Assembly (NCBI GenBank): GCA_027486495.1
Contig: JAIXOZ010000139.1
Coordinates: 1-46,496 of the forward strand
DNA from: Comamonadaceae bacterium
GTDB taxonomy: Bacteria > Pseudomonadota > Gammaproteobacteria > Burkholderiales > Burkholderiaceae_C
Length of the DNA stretch: 46,496 nt
Direction: 5' to 3'
Below the pieces are notes generated by a model. It was not told where the DNA came from, ran no database searches, and was given only the letters and a program-made list of their open reading frames with translations. Shown here piece after piece: positions 23,088-32,084 of the stretch (positions are counted from its first letter, which is position 1; each line of letters starts with the position of its first letter). The position numbers and the translations under genes are program-made.

Positions 23088-24369
23088 AGCGGCAGGCCTT
23101 TTCCAGCGCTTGGTCGATGTCCCACAGGATGTCGTCCAGATTCTCCAGCCCCACCGAAATGCGCACCATGTCGGGCGGCACGCCCGCTGCCAGTTGCTGA
23201 GCTTCATCGAGCTGGCGGTGCGTGGTGCTGGCGGGGTGGCTGATCAGGGTGCGGGTGTCGCCGATGTTGACCAGGTGGCTCATGAACTGGGCCGACTCGA
23301 TGAAGGTCACGCCTTGCGCCAAACCGCCCTTCACGCCAAACGACAGCAGGCCCGACGCGCCGCGCATCTGGCGCTGCATCAGGGCGTGCTGAGGGTGATC
23401 GGGCAAGCCGGGGTAGTTGACCCAGGCCACACGCGCATCATCCTGCAAAAACTTCGCCACGCCCAGTGTGTTGTCGCAGTGCTTTTGCATGCGCAGCGGC
23501 AGGGTTTCGACGCCTTGCAAAATTTGCCAAGCGCTCATGGGGCTGAGCGCAGCGCCAAACACGCGCAGGCTTTCCATGCGGCAGCGCATGGTGAAGCCAA
23601 AGTCGCCAAAGGTTTCGTAAAACTTCACGCCGTGGTAACCCTTGGACGGCTCGGTCATGCCCGGAAACTTGCCGTTGTCCCAAGGGAATTTGCCGCCCTC
23701 CACCACCACGCCGCCTAAAGTGGTGCCGTGGCCCGCTAAATATTTGGTGGCCGAATGCACCACGATGTCGGCCCCCAGCGCCAGCGGATTGCACAGCAGT
23801 GGGCTGGGCACGGTGTTGTCGATGATGAGCGGCACGCCGTGCGCATGGGCCACCTCGGCCACGGCGGCGATGTCCAGCACCACCATGCTCGGGTTGCCTA
23901 GGCTTTCGGCGTACACCGCGCGGGTGTTGGGGCGCATGGCGGCGGCAAAAGCCTCGGGCTTTGTCGCGTCCACAAAGGTGGTCTCGATGCCGAACTTGGC
24001 CAGGCTCACGGCCAGCATGGTGACCGAGCCGCCATACAAAGCCCCAGCGGCCACCACATGGTCGCCCGACTGCAAGATGGTCATGAGCGCCATGGTTTCG
24101 GCGGCCATGCCCGAAGCGCTGGCCACCGCAGCACGACCGCCCTCCAATGCAGCCACACGCTCTTCGAGCACCGCCACCGTGGGGTTGCTCAAGCGTGAAT
24201 ACACATTGCCAAAGGTCTGCAAGTTGAACAGGGATGCCGCGTGCTCGGCGCTGTCAAACACAAAGCTGCTGGTTTGGTAAATCGGCAAGGCGCGTGCGCC
24301 GGTGGCCGCATCGGGAATTTGCCCGGCGTGGATGGCCAAGGTCTCGGGGTGGAATTGACGGTCGGTCAT
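23086..24369 (-). CDS. metY: O-acetylhomoserine sulfhydrylase / aminocarboxypropyltransferase
   Basis: 427 residues, a pyridoxal-phosphate enzyme of the Cys/Met metabolism group. FHPETLAIHAGQIPD, LPIYQTSSFVFDSAEHA and the PLP lysine in HSATKYLAGHGTTLGG are visible, with NVYSRLSNPT and ASGMAAE around the cofactor. MetY forms homocysteine from O-acetylhomoserine and sulfide. The length is that of MetY (about 430) rather than MetB/MetC (about 380-400). The start at 24369 gives the standard N-terminus MTDRQFHPETL. It is the last of three leftward genes, after an MFS permease and a CoA-binding protein. Confidence 0.93.
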   Translation of the reverse strand: MTDRQFHPETLAIHAGQIPDAATGARALPIYQTSSFVFDSAEHAASLFNLQTFGNVYSRLSNPTVAVLEERVAALEGGRAAVASASGMAAETMALMTILQSGDHVVAAGALYGGSVTMLAVSLAKFGIETTFVDATKPEAFAAAMRPNTRAVYAESLGNPSMVVLDIAAVAEVAHAHGVPLIIDNTVPSPLLCNPLALGADIVVHSATKYLAGHGTTLGGVVVEGGKFPWDNGKFPGMTEPSKGYHGVKFYETFGDFGFTMRCRMESLRVFGAALSPMSAWQILQGVETLPLRMQKHCDNTLGVAKFLQDDARVAWVNYPGLPDHPQHALMQRQMRGASGLLSFGVKGGLAQGVTFIESAQFMSHLVNIGDTRTLISHPASTTHRQLDEAQQLAAGVPPDMVRISVGLENLDDILWDIDQALEKACR

Positions 24370-24418
24370 GGTGTTTGGGGTAAAAAAACAGATCAAAAAG
24401 GGCCAAGGCAAGAAGCCC

Positions 24419-24886
24419 TCACACCAACCGCCTCGCCGAGATGATGCCGGTGTTCACGCCCACCCAGTTCAGCCCGCCAAACAGACGGGCGTGCTCGATC
24501 TTCACGCAGCGGTTGCTCACCGAATCCAGTCCCGCTTGCCGGGCCAGCGCATCGGCTTGTGCATTGGCCACGCCCAATTGTTGCCACAGGCAGCGTGCAC
24601 CGATCTGCACCGCTTGCTCGGCAATCGGCGGCACGTCTTCGGCGCGGCGAAACACGTCGACCATGTCTACCTGAAAAGGGATGTCGCCCAGGCTGGCGTA
24701 ACAGGTTTCGCTCAATACCTGGTGGCCCGCATAACGAGGGTTGACCGGCACGATCTTGAAACCATGCGACTGCATGTACTTGGCCGCAAAGTAGCTGGGC
24801 CGGTGCCACTCGGCCGACAGGCCCACCACGGCGATGGTGGGGCAACTTTGGAGGATGCGCCGCAGCGCGTGTAAATCGTTGTGCAT
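24419..24886 (-). CDS. CoA-binding domain protein (YccU-like)
   Basis: 155 residues with the Rossmann-like CoA-binding fold: ILQSCPTIAVVGLSAEWHRPSYFAAKYMQSHGFKIVPVNP, then VDMVDVFRRAEDVPPIAEQAV and ARCLWQQLGVANAQA. Small proteins of this type are relatives of the N-terminal domain of succinyl-CoA synthetase alpha; they may bind CoA and often neighbour metY in betaproteobacteria. The closing NRCVKIEHARLFGGLNWVGVNTG is conserved in the family. It lies between the permease gene (24 bp upstream) and metY (49 bp downstream). Confidence 0.88.
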   Translation of the reverse strand: MHNDLHALRRILQSCPTIAVVGLSAEWHRPSYFAAKYMQSHGFKIVPVNPRYAGHQVLSETCYASLGDIPFQVDMVDVFRRAEDVPPIAEQAVQIGARCLWQQLGVANAQADALARQAGLDSVSNRCVKIEHARLFGGLNWVGVNTGIISARRLV

Positions 24887-24910
24887 GAAGTCCCTTTGAT
24901 ACAGCCCATG

Positions 24911-26095
24911 TCAATAGTGGGCTTGCCCACTGCGCTTCATCTGCCGCGAGGCCCAGGTGGCGCTCAGCGACAGCACCCCGCACACCGCCATCACGCCCAG
25001 GTAGTGGCCGCTGTGGTCAAACACCGCGCCCGCCAGCACCGGCCCCAACAAGTTCCCAAAAGCCGCACCGCTGTAAAGCGTGCCCACCACGCTGGCCACC
25101 GACTTGCCGCCAAAGTAGTCCATGCAAATCGCGGGCAAGAGGGACACGATGGCGCCGTAACTCAAGCCAAACCACAGCGCAAACACCACCAGCAGCCCCT
25201 GCCCTCCCGCAGCGCCCCACAGCACATACGACGCGCCCATGGACAGTTGCATCAGCACCAGCGTCTGCGCCCGCCCCAGCCGGTCGGCCACCACACCAAT
25301 GGCAAATCGCCCGACCAAACTGCCCACCCCAATCAGACCCACCAGCCCCACGGCAAAGGCTTCGCCCAGACCCAAATCACGCGCCGAGGCCGACACATGG
25401 GCGAATGGAATGAACATCACCGGTGAGGCCAGCACCGTGGCCAGGTACAGCCAGCGAAACGTGGGGCTGCGCAAGGTTTCGCGCAAGCTCAGGCCAGAGG
25501 CCGAGCCGCCTGCACCCAAGGATGGGGCAGCAGGTGCGCGCCGCAACAAAGCCGCCGCCAACAAACCGAGCACCAGCACGCCCATCGCCAGCACCCGCAT
25601 CGCCTCGCGCCAGGGCATGGGGCCAATGGCCATGGCCACCAGCACCGGCACCAGCAAGGTGCCCGCGCCCACGCCCGAGCTGGCAATGCCACCGGCCAAG
25701 CCACGCCGGATGGTGAACCAGGGCTGCACGCTGGCGATCGATGGGGTGTAAACCAGGGCAATGCCCAGGCCCACCAACAGGCCGTAGCTCAGATAAACCG
25801 CCAACAAAGAAGAGGCCCAGCTGGTGGCCAGCAAGCCCAGCGCAATCAAGGCCATGCCAGCCGAGCAGACGATGCGCGGCCCGAAGCGGTCGGCCAACAT
25901 GCCGCCACCCGCACCCAACACAAAGTAGACAAAGCCCGAGAGGCCAAAAATCCAGGACACATCGGCCCGCTGCGCCGAAAACTCGGCTGCGAACGACTCA
26001 AAAAATGCCGCAAAGGAATACGACACCCCAAAAATCAGGGCCAGGCACACAAAAGTGGCCCAAACCACCACCCAGGCGTAAGGGGTTTCTTTCAT
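24911..26095 (-). CDS. MFS permease, oxalate/formate antiporter-like
   Basis: A 394-residue membrane protein with twelve hydrophobic segments. The start WVVVWATFVCLALIFGVSYSFAAFFESFAAEF, the DRFGPRIVCSAGMALIALG loop and RRGLAGGIASSGVGAGTLLVP resemble the monocarboxylate/OFA branch of the MFS. The substrate is probably an organic acid but cannot be read from sequence. Start MKETPY at 26095; the frame is open upstream without similarity. It is the first gene of a leftward unit with the CoA-binding protein and metY, and diverges from the TPR-methyltransferase gene. Confidence 0.87.
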   Translation of the reverse strand: MKETPYAWVVVWATFVCLALIFGVSYSFAAFFESFAAEFSAQRADVSWIFGLSGFVYFVLGAGGGMLADRFGPRIVCSAGMALIALGLLATSWASSLLAVYLSYGLLVGLGIALVYTPSIASVQPWFTIRRGLAGGIASSGVGAGTLLVPVLVAMAIGPMPWREAMRVLAMGVLVLGLLAAALLRRAPAAPSLGAGGSASGLSLRETLRSPTFRWLYLATVLASPVMFIPFAHVSASARDLGLGEAFAVGLVGLIGVGSLVGRFAIGVVADRLGRAQTLVLMQLSMGASYVLWGAAGGQGLLVVFALWFGLSYGAIVSLLPAICMDYFGGKSVASVVGTLYSGAAFGNLLGPVLAGAVFDHSGHYLGVMAVCGVLSLSATWASRQMKRSGQAHY

Positions 26096-26188
26096 GGTGT
26101 CTCCGGTGTTCGCATCTTGCAAAGCATTGTGCCTTGCATGCAGTGGGCGCACCCCTTGGCTCCCAAAGCCTGTGTCACACTGGCGATC

Positions 26189-27388
26189 ATGGACCCTTCA
26201 CTCGAACAAGCTCGCCAAGCCTTTGTGGCTGGCATCGAACAGTTTGAACGCCACAACTTCGAGGCGGCCGCCGGCTTTTTTGAACAAGCTCTGCGGCATG
26301 CGCCTGGCCGGCCATCTGTGTTGATGAACTTGGGCGTCAGCTGCGTGCAGCTGGGCCGATTTGAGCAGGCCGACGAGTGCATGCGGCAAGCCCTGACGGC
26401 CGATGCCAGCCAGTGCGACGCCTGGATGGCTTGGGGCGTGGCGACCATGGCCTTGGGCGACTGGCCCCAAGCCTTGCACTGCCATGAGCAGGCACGCGCC
26501 TTGGGGGCCGACGGTGCCCAGTTTTGTTTGGGCTGGGGCCAATGCTTGGCGCACGAGGGGCGTTTGTCCCAAGCTCTGCAGGCCTTCGATCAAGCCTTGA
26601 CGCACGACCCCGAGTTGGCCGAAGCCTGGAGCCAGATGGCCCATGTTCAGCGCGACATGGGCCAGACCGCGCAGGCGATCGCCAGTTACCAGCGCGCCCT
26701 GCAACTGGGGGCCGACCCCGAATTGCACCGCTACTACCTGGCCGCCCTGAGTCCGCAGCAGCCGGTGGTGAATGCGCCAGCAGCGTATGTGGAAAAACTG
26801 TTTGACCAGTATGCCCATGATTTTGAGGCGCACCTGGTGGGGCAACTGGGTTACCAGGGACACAGCATGTTGCTGCAACAGTTGCCTGCTGACCCAGCAA
26901 GCCGTTTCGAGCAGGTGTGGGACTTGGGTTGCGGCACAGGTCTGTGCGGGCCTTTGATCCGCCCTCGTGCTGACCATTTGAGGGGTGTGGACTTGTCTTC
27001 GGCGATGGTGGGCAAAGCGCAAACTCTGGGCGTTTATGACAGCCTGCATGCCCAGGATTTGGTGACCTTTCTCCAGCAAGCCACGACGATGGCTGACCTG
27101 GTGTTGGCCGCTGACGTGTTCATTTATGTGGGCTGGCTCGATGCCGTCTTTGAGGCTTTGAGTTCCCGTGTCAGACCCGGTGCTTGGCTGGCTTTTACCG
27201 TCGAAGAGGCCGATCCGGGATTCGAGGTGCAGCTGCACAGTTCTTTGCGTTATTCCCACGCCCTGCCGTATTTGCAAAAACTGGCCGCAGAGCACGGCTG
27301 GCGCTGGGCCAAGGTGCACCGCGCCCCATTACGGCTAGACCAGGCGAAGACCCTCATGGGTGCTTATGTGTACCTGCAAAAGACCTGA
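26189..27388 (+). CDS. TPR-repeat SAM-dependent methyltransferase
   Basis: 399 residues. The first half holds about five tetratricopeptide repeats with the usual A/G pattern (FEAAAGFFEQALRHAPG, LGRFEQADECMRQALTADA, EGRLSQALQAFDQALTHDP, MGQTAQAIASYQRALQLGA). The second half is a class I methyltransferase with VWDLGCGTGLCGPL (about residues 243-256) as the SAM motif and LVLAADVFIYVG as motif IV. TPRs probably recruit a protein substrate or partner; the methyl acceptor is unknown. The start at 26189 (MDPSLEQ) gives the first TPR directly. It is divergent from the MFS gene, and the next gene follows after 89 bp. Confidence 0.88.
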   Translation: MDPSLEQARQAFVAGIEQFERHNFEAAAGFFEQALRHAPGRPSVLMNLGVSCVQLGRFEQADECMRQALTADASQCDAWMAWGVATMALGDWPQALHCHEQARALGADGAQFCLGWGQCLAHEGRLSQALQAFDQALTHDPELAEAWSQMAHVQRDMGQTAQAIASYQRALQLGADPELHRYYLAALSPQQPVVNAPAAYVEKLFDQYAHDFEAHLVGQLGYQGHSMLLQQLPADPASRFEQVWDLGCGTGLCGPLIRPRADHLRGVDLSSAMVGKAQTLGVYDSLHAQDLVTFLQQATTMADLVLAADVFIYVGWLDAVFEALSSRVRPGAWLAFTVEEADPGFEVQLHSSLRYSHALPYLQKLAAEHGWRWAKVHRAPLRLDQAKTLMGAYVYLQKT

Positions 27389-27477
27389 GGGCGCCTGGGT
27401 CCATCGCTTGCACCTCCGAAGTGCGAACCCATAATGGATGGCTTCAGACCATCAGCCACTCACGAAGGGATCTGCCC

Positions 27478-28050
27478 ATGACCGCTCAGGAACGTGACCA
27501 GCTGCAGCAATTTTTGGTTGCTTTGCGCCAGCAACGACGTTTCCCAAAGGATGCCTTGGCCGAGGGCCTGATTCGCGAAACCGTTGCACAGCTGCCCGAT
27601 GCGCCTTATTGGCTTGTGCAGCGCAGCTTGGCGCTGCAATTGGCGCTGGAGGCCGCCCAAGCCCGCATGATGCAGTTGCAAGCGCAGTGCGATGAGCAAG
27701 CCGCTCGCTGGCAAGCTTTGGCGGCAGACGCTTCGCCCTCGGCCGAAGGGGCTGGCCAAACCGTTGGTGTGGGTGCAGCTTCGGGCGCAAGTGCCCGTCT
27801 TCAAACCGCCCCCATGACTCCAGCACAGCCCAGTCCCTGGGGGCGCGGCCTGTTGGCGCAAGTCAGCGGCACAGCACTGGGCGTGACCACGGGCTTGGTG
27901 GCTGGCGGCTTGTTGCTGCAAGGTCTTCAAGGCCTTTGGGGAGCGGAGGCGGCTTCGCCCGATTTGGCCCAAGGCTCAGCTGGGGGCATGTCCACCGCCG
28001 AGCCGGATGCGGGCGACGGCCTGTGGGACTTGGGCGACGACTGGACCTGA
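27478..28050 (+). CDS. DUF2076 family protein
   Basis: 190 residues. The N-terminal helical part MTAQERDQLQQFL, AEGLIRETVAQLPDAPYWLVQRSLALQLALEAAQARM is the DUF2076 signature. A low-complexity Ala/Gly/Pro linker follows, then a glycine-rich hydrophobic segment (GTALGVTTGLVAGGLLLQGLQGLWG) that may insert into the membrane, and an acidic tail with DGLWDLGDDW. A GAAGGGA ribosome-binding site precedes the ATG. Proteins of this family are described as periplasmic or membrane-associated, but no function is known to me. Confidence 0.88.
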   Translation: MTAQERDQLQQFLVALRQQRRFPKDALAEGLIRETVAQLPDAPYWLVQRSLALQLALEAAQARMMQLQAQCDEQAARWQALAADASPSAEGAGQTVGVGAASGASARLQTAPMTPAQPSPWGRGLLAQVSGTALGVTTGLVAGGLLLQGLQGLWGAEAASPDLAQGSAGGMSTAEPDAGDGLWDLGDDWT

Positions 28051-28118
28051 GGTCACTTTTGGACACCACCTGATACCCACGCTGAACTGGGCAAACACAA
28101 CAAAATAAAAATGCCACG

Positions 28119-29021
28119 TCATCGTTTGGACGCCATGTAAATCCCCGGCAAAATCAGCGCCGCACCCACGACATGGTGCCAACCCATGGCTTCGCCCAAA
28201 ACCAGCCAGGCGGCCAAGCCGCCATACAAGGGGCCCAGGTACATGCTGGCGGCCACGCGGCTGGCACCCAGCACTTTCTGGCAGAAGCCATAGGCCCAAT
28301 ACGCGCCGATGCCGGGCAGCAGCCCCGCGGCCACCACCAGCACAGTGGCTTGCACCGTCCAGGTTGGGCGGTCAGGTTGAAGCAATTCCCACAGGCTGAA
28401 GGGCAGCAGGACGATCACGCCCCCCATGCAGATGGCGGCCAAGCGGGCGGTAGAGCCCAAAGGGGTGCTCCATTTTTTTTGCAGCAAAGCAAAGCCGGCC
28501 CAAGCGGCCATGGCAACCACAATCCAAGCGTCACCGGCCACCCATTGCACCTGGCCCAGCGACAGCCACTGGCCTTTGACCACCACATGGAACACCCCGG
28601 CCATGGCCACCAGCACGCCCAGCCCTTGTCGCCATGAAAAGCGCTCGCCCAACCAAACCACAGCACCCAGCGCGATCAGCACGGGCGATGCCGCATAGAT
28701 CAGTGCGATGTTGATGGCCGAGGTCGTCTTGGCGCCTTGGTACACCCAGGCCCCACAAATGAGCATGCCCAAAGCACCCAACACCAGGTAGCGCCCGCTG
28801 TCGGCCAAGGTGCTGTTGCGTTCGCGCCAAAGTTCGCTGCGCGCCACAAAAGCCAAGATCACGCCGGCCAAAGCCCAACGGCCCAAGGCCAGCATGTGGG
28901 GCTCCACTACGCCTGGGGCCGTGCGGGCCACGATGTAGTTGACCGACCACAGGGCGGGTGTGACCCACATCAGCCACAGTGCAATGCGGGTGCGGGATTC
29001 AGTGTTTTGAAACAAGGACAT
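28119..29021 (-). CDS. EamA/DMT-family permease
   Basis: A 300-residue membrane protein with ten hydrophobic segments arranged as two similar EamA halves (LWLMWVTPALWSVNYIVAR in the first, WIVVAMAAWAGFALLQKKW in the second). The last helices, LGPLYGGLAAWLVLGEAMGW and ALILPGIYMASKR, are typical of the drug/metabolite transporter superfamily. Members export amino acids or other metabolites; the substrate is unknown. The start at 29021 gives the standard length. It is transcribed leftward just beyond the pckG terminator, so it probably has its own promoter in the short gap. Confidence 0.9.
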   Translation of the reverse strand: MSLFQNTESRTRIALWLMWVTPALWSVNYIVARTAPGVVEPHMLALGRWALAGVILAFVARSELWRERNSTLADSGRYLVLGALGMLICGAWVYQGAKTTSAINIALIYAASPVLIALGAVVWLGERFSWRQGLGVLVAMAGVFHVVVKGQWLSLGQVQWVAGDAWIVVAMAAWAGFALLQKKWSTPLGSTARLAAICMGGVIVLLPFSLWELLQPDRPTWTVQATVLVVAAGLLPGIGAYWAYGFCQKVLGASRVAASMYLGPLYGGLAAWLVLGEAMGWHHVVGAALILPGIYMASKR

Positions 29022-29052
29022 GGGCTCGATTGTGCCGACAAGCTGCACAGAC

Positions 29053-29085
29053 AAAAAACCGCCCCGGTTTGTGGCCGGGGCGGTT
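29053..29085 (-). terminator. Strong rho-independent terminator of pckG
   Basis: AACCGCCCCGG (29057-29067) and CCGGGGCGGTT (29075-29085) form a perfect 11-bp GC-rich stem with a seven-base loop. Read on the minus strand it ends in a run of T (29053-29058), the classical layout. It is 38 bp after the pckG stop and isolates that gene from the EamA permease gene. Confidence 0.9.
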
Positions 29086-29122
29086 GGAGACTCAGACGCC
29101 GGATGGGCGCTGAACCTGCTTT

Positions 29123-31012
29123 TTAGGCCAGACGTGCTCGCAAAGAAGTTTTGGTGTCCAGCAAGGCCTGGGGCAGGTGGTAGCTCAGCTGTGCGAAGTG
29201 CTCGTCGTGCAGCTTGAATTCGGCTTGCCAGGCGGCTTGGTCGATGCTGGTCACTGACTTGAACTGCTCGGCGCTGAAGTCGATGCCACTCCAATTGATT
29301 TCGCTGTACGTGGGCACGATGCCGAACATGGTTTCTTCGCCTGCGGCTTTGCCTTCCAGGCGGTCGATCATCCACTTGAGCACGCGCATGTTGTCGCCGT
29401 AGCCAGGCCAAACGAACGAGCCATCTTCGCCCTTGCGGAACCAGTTGACGCAGTACATGGCGGGCAGCTTGTGGCCAGCGGCCTGCGCCTTGGCACCGGT
29501 GTCGAGCCAGTGCTGGAAGTAGTCGCTCATGTTGTAACCGCAAAACGGCAGCATGGCGAACGGGTCGCGGCGCACCACGCCTTGTGCGCCAAAGGCGGCA
29601 GCGGTGGTCTCCGAACCCATGGTTGCGGCCATGTACACACCTTCGGTCCAGTTGCGCGCTTCGGTCACGAGGGGCACGGTGGTCGAGCGGCGGCCGCCAA
29701 ACATGAACGCGTCGATCGGCACGCCCGCAGCGTCGTCCCATGCGGGGTCGAGTGCAGGGTTGTTGGTGGCGGCCACCGTGAAGCGGGCGTTGGGGTGAGC
29801 GGCTTTCGCGCCGGTCTCTTTGGCGATCTGGGGGGTCCAGTCCTTGCCTTGCCAGTCGATCAAATGGTCGGGCAGATTGCCGGTGTCTTTTTCCATGCCT
29901 TCCCACCACACGTCGCCATCGTCCGTCAGGGCCACGTTGGTGAAGATGACGTCCTTGTGCAGGCTCAGCATGCAGTTGGGGTTGGTCTTCATGTTGGTCC
30001 CCGGGGCCACGCCAAAGTAACCGGCTTCGGGGTTGATGGCGTACATCTTGCCGTCGGTGTGGGGCTTGACCCAGGCGATGTCGTCACCGATGGTGGTCAC
30101 GCTCCAGCCTTCGAAGGCCTTGGGTGGCACCAGCATCGAGAAGTTGGTTTTGCCGCAGGCGCTGGGGAAAGCCGCTGCAACGTGGTACTTCTTGCCTTCG
30201 GGGCTGGTCACGCCCAAGATGAGCATGTGCTCGGCCAGCCAGCCTTGGCTACCGGAGGGGCCGCCTGCAGCCTGTTTGCCCATGTTGGAGGCGATCCGCA
30301 GTGCAAAGCACTTTTTGCCCAGCAGCGCGTTGCCGCCGTAGCCCGAACCGTAAGACCAGATCTCACGGGTCTCGGGGAAGTGCACGATGTATTTGGTGGT
30401 GGGGTTGCAAGGCCAGGGGGTGGTGTCCTTTTGACCAGCAGCCAAAGGTGCGCCCACGGTGTGCATGCAAGGCACGAAATCACCGTCAGTGCCCAGCACG
30501 TCAAACACGGCTTTGCCCATGCGGGTCATGATTTTCTGGTTCACGGCCACATAGGCGCTGTCGCTCAGCTCGATGCCGATGTGGCTGATGTGCGAACCCA
30601 AAGGTCCCATCGAGAAAGGCACCACGTACATGGTGCGGCCCGCCATGCAACCGTCAAACAGTGGGTTGAGCGTGGCGCGCATTTGCGCGGGTTCCATCCA
30701 GTTGTTGGTGGGGCCGGCGTCTTCTTTTTGGGCCGAGCAGATGTAGGTGCGGTCTTCCACCCGGGCCACGTCGGACGGGTCGGAGCAGGCCAGGTAGGAG
30801 TTGGCCCGCTTGGCGGGGTTGAGCTTTTTGAAGGTGCCAGCCGTTACCAGTTCGGCGCACAGGCGGTCGTATTCTTCTTGGGAGCCGTCACACCAGTAAA
30901 TGTTGGCAGGCTTGCACAGGGCGGCCATTTCGGCAACCCAGGCGATCAGCTTGGCGTTTTTGACGTAATTGGGCGTATTGAGGTTCAGGCCCTGCATCAC
31001 GGGTGAGTTCAT
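29123..31012 (-). CDS. pckG: Phosphoenolpyruvate carboxykinase (GTP)
   Basis: 629 residues, full length for the GTP-dependent enzyme (usually 590-630). Seen in order: [15 protein letters not shown] at the N-terminus, PFSMGPLGS with the PEP/oxaloacetate-binding loop, [13 protein letters not shown] (the kinase-1a P-loop with the family's reactive Cys), and [10 protein letters not shown] (metal and GTP site). It converts oxaloacetate and GTP to phosphoenolpyruvate, CO2 and GDP, the first step of gluconeogenesis, which fits an organism living on organic acids. The ATG at 31012 follows GGAGC. It is monocistronic, with a strong terminator. Confidence 0.97.
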   Translation of the reverse strand: MNSPVMQGLNLNTPNYVKNAKLIAWVAEMAALCKPANIYWCDGSQEEYDRLCAELVTAGTFKKLNPAKRANSYLACSDPSDVARVEDRTYICSAQKEDAGPTNNWMEPAQMRATLNPLFDGCMAGRTMYVVPFSMGPLGSHISHIGIELSDSAYVAVNQKIMTRMGKAVFDVLGTDGDFVPCMHTVGAPLAAGQKDTTPWPCNPTTKYIVHFPETREIWSYGSGYGGNALLGKKCFALRIASNMGKQAAGGPSGSQGWLAEHMLILGVTSPEGKKYHVAAAFPSACGKTNFSMLVPPKAFEGWSVTTIGDDIAWVKPHTDGKMYAINPEAGYFGVAPGTNMKTNPNCMLSLHKDVIFTNVALTDDGDVWWEGMEKDTGNLPDHLIDWQGKDWTPQIAKETGAKAAHPNARFTVAATNNPALDPAWDDAAGVPIDAFMFGGRRSTTVPLVTEARNWTEGVYMAATMGSETTAAAFGAQGVVRRDPFAMLPFCGYNMSDYFQHWLDTGAKAQAAGHKLPAMYCVNWFRKGEDGSFVWPGYGDNMRVLKWMIDRLEGKAAGEETMFGIVPTYSEINWSGIDFSAEQFKSVTSIDQAAWQAEFKLHDEHFAQLSYHLPQALLDTKTSLRARLA

Positions 31013-31071
31013 GGGAAATGCTCCAAGTTTAAAAATCGTTTTTTCAAAACCTCTGCGCAGGAGCTTTGAAA

Positions 31072-31126
31072 AAACGGCTGAGGTGCTGAGATACTGAGGG
31101 TTGCAGCCGTTTGAACACAGCGGCTG
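31072..31126 (-). promoter_or_regulatory. Nested inverted repeats in the pckG upstream region
   Basis: AAACGGCTG (31072-31080) and CAGCCGTTT (31104-31112) form a perfect 9-bp dyad; a further CGGCTG (31121-31126) can pair with the same middle arm. Because one arm can choose between two partners, this looks like either an operator array or a switchable RNA structure ahead of pckG. The promoter was not pinned down. Confidence 0.35.
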
Positions 31127-31233
31127 TAACGGCGGTGTAACCAGCGGGCCTCGATTTTAGGGAGACTGCTTGTTTTGTGCCTGTCAGTTGGGCTGAAAAC
31201 CACTTTAAAACTATGCAAAAGAAGCATGACGTT

Positions 31234-32037
31234 ATGCGGGACGCTGTGAGTTTCGGCTTCCAGCCCCAGAGGCGTTTCTGGCTGAAAGCGGCCTTGGCTT
31301 CGCCTGGGGCCGGGACTTGGCTGGTCCATGCACAAAGCCCAACGCGGGTCAAAATTGCAGCGGCCAGCAACCTGAAATTCGTGCTGGCAGACTTGGCGAA
31401 TCAATACCGGCAACAAACTGGGATTCAGGTGGATGTGAATTTGGGCGCATCTGGCAACCTGGCGCGGCAGATTTTGCAGGGCTTGCCGGTGGCGCAATTC
31501 ATCTCGGCCGACGAGGCTTGGGTGGCCGAACTCGCCAAAGCTGGGCGCACGGTCGATGCTGGCCAACGTTACGCCACGGGTCGCTTGGCGCTGATCGTGC
31601 CTAAAAATTCAGCACTGCCGCTGGCCCAAGGCTTGGCTGCGGTGGTGCGTGCGATGAAGCCGGGCGACAAATTCGCCATGGCGAATCCGGCGTTGGCCCC
31701 ATATGGCGTGGCGACCGTTGAGGCGTTGCAGCGGGCAGGTGTGGGGCCGCTGCCTGGAGACCAAAAAGTGCTGGGCGACAACATCGGCCAAGCCACCCAA
31801 TTTGTGGCCACGGGTGCTGCCCAAGCGGGCATCACCGCGCTGGCGCTGGCTCAGGCCCCCGAAATCGCCCCCAGCTTGCAGGTCTTGCCCTTGGCCGCCG
31901 ACTTGCATGCCCCCTTGCACCAGCGCATGGTGCTGCTCAAGGGTGCGGGTGCCGCGGCTGCAGACTGGCACCGGTTTTTGCTGAGCCCTCCGGCGCAGGC
32001 GGTATTTGTGCGCCATGGCTACGCCATGCCGCAATAA
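31234..32037 (+). CDS. modA: Molybdate ABC transporter, periplasmic binding protein
   Basis: About 267 residues. The N-terminus has a QRRFWLKAAL stretch before a hydrophobic region, resembling a twin-arginine type signal. The mature part starts RVKIAAASNLKFVLADLANQYRQQTG and continues LGASGNLARQILQG and FISADEAWVAEL, the oxyanion-binding signature of ModA; ALAPYGVATVEAL and GAAQAGITALALA also fit. It captures molybdate (or tungstate) and delivers it to ModB. The start is uncertain: Met at 31213 and 31234 are both possible, the latter with AGAAG upstream. modB follows after 47 bp. Confidence 0.93.
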   Translation: MRDAVSFGFQPQRRFWLKAALASPGAGTWLVHAQSPTRVKIAAASNLKFVLADLANQYRQQTGIQVDVNLGASGNLARQILQGLPVAQFISADEAWVAELAKAGRTVDAGQRYATGRLALIVPKNSALPLAQGLAAVVRAMKPGDKFAMANPALAPYGVATVEALQRAGVGPLPGDQKVLGDNIGQATQFVATGAAQAGITALALAQAPEIAPSLQVLPLAADLHAPLHQRMVLLKGAGAAAADWHRFLLSPPAQAVFVRHGYAMPQ

Positions 32038-32084
32038 TCCAGACCCATAACTCGTACTTCCATTCGCCCGAAAAAACGCATCCC

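Noticed and set aside
29022..29909. Long upstream extension of the EamA permease frame
   Set aside because: It runs through the pckG terminator and the 3' part of pckG in a different frame and is composed of Arg- and His-rich shadow sequence.
31177..31233. ModE operator upstream of modA
   Set aside because: Only short TTATG-type fragments are seen, not the long dyad expected for ModE.
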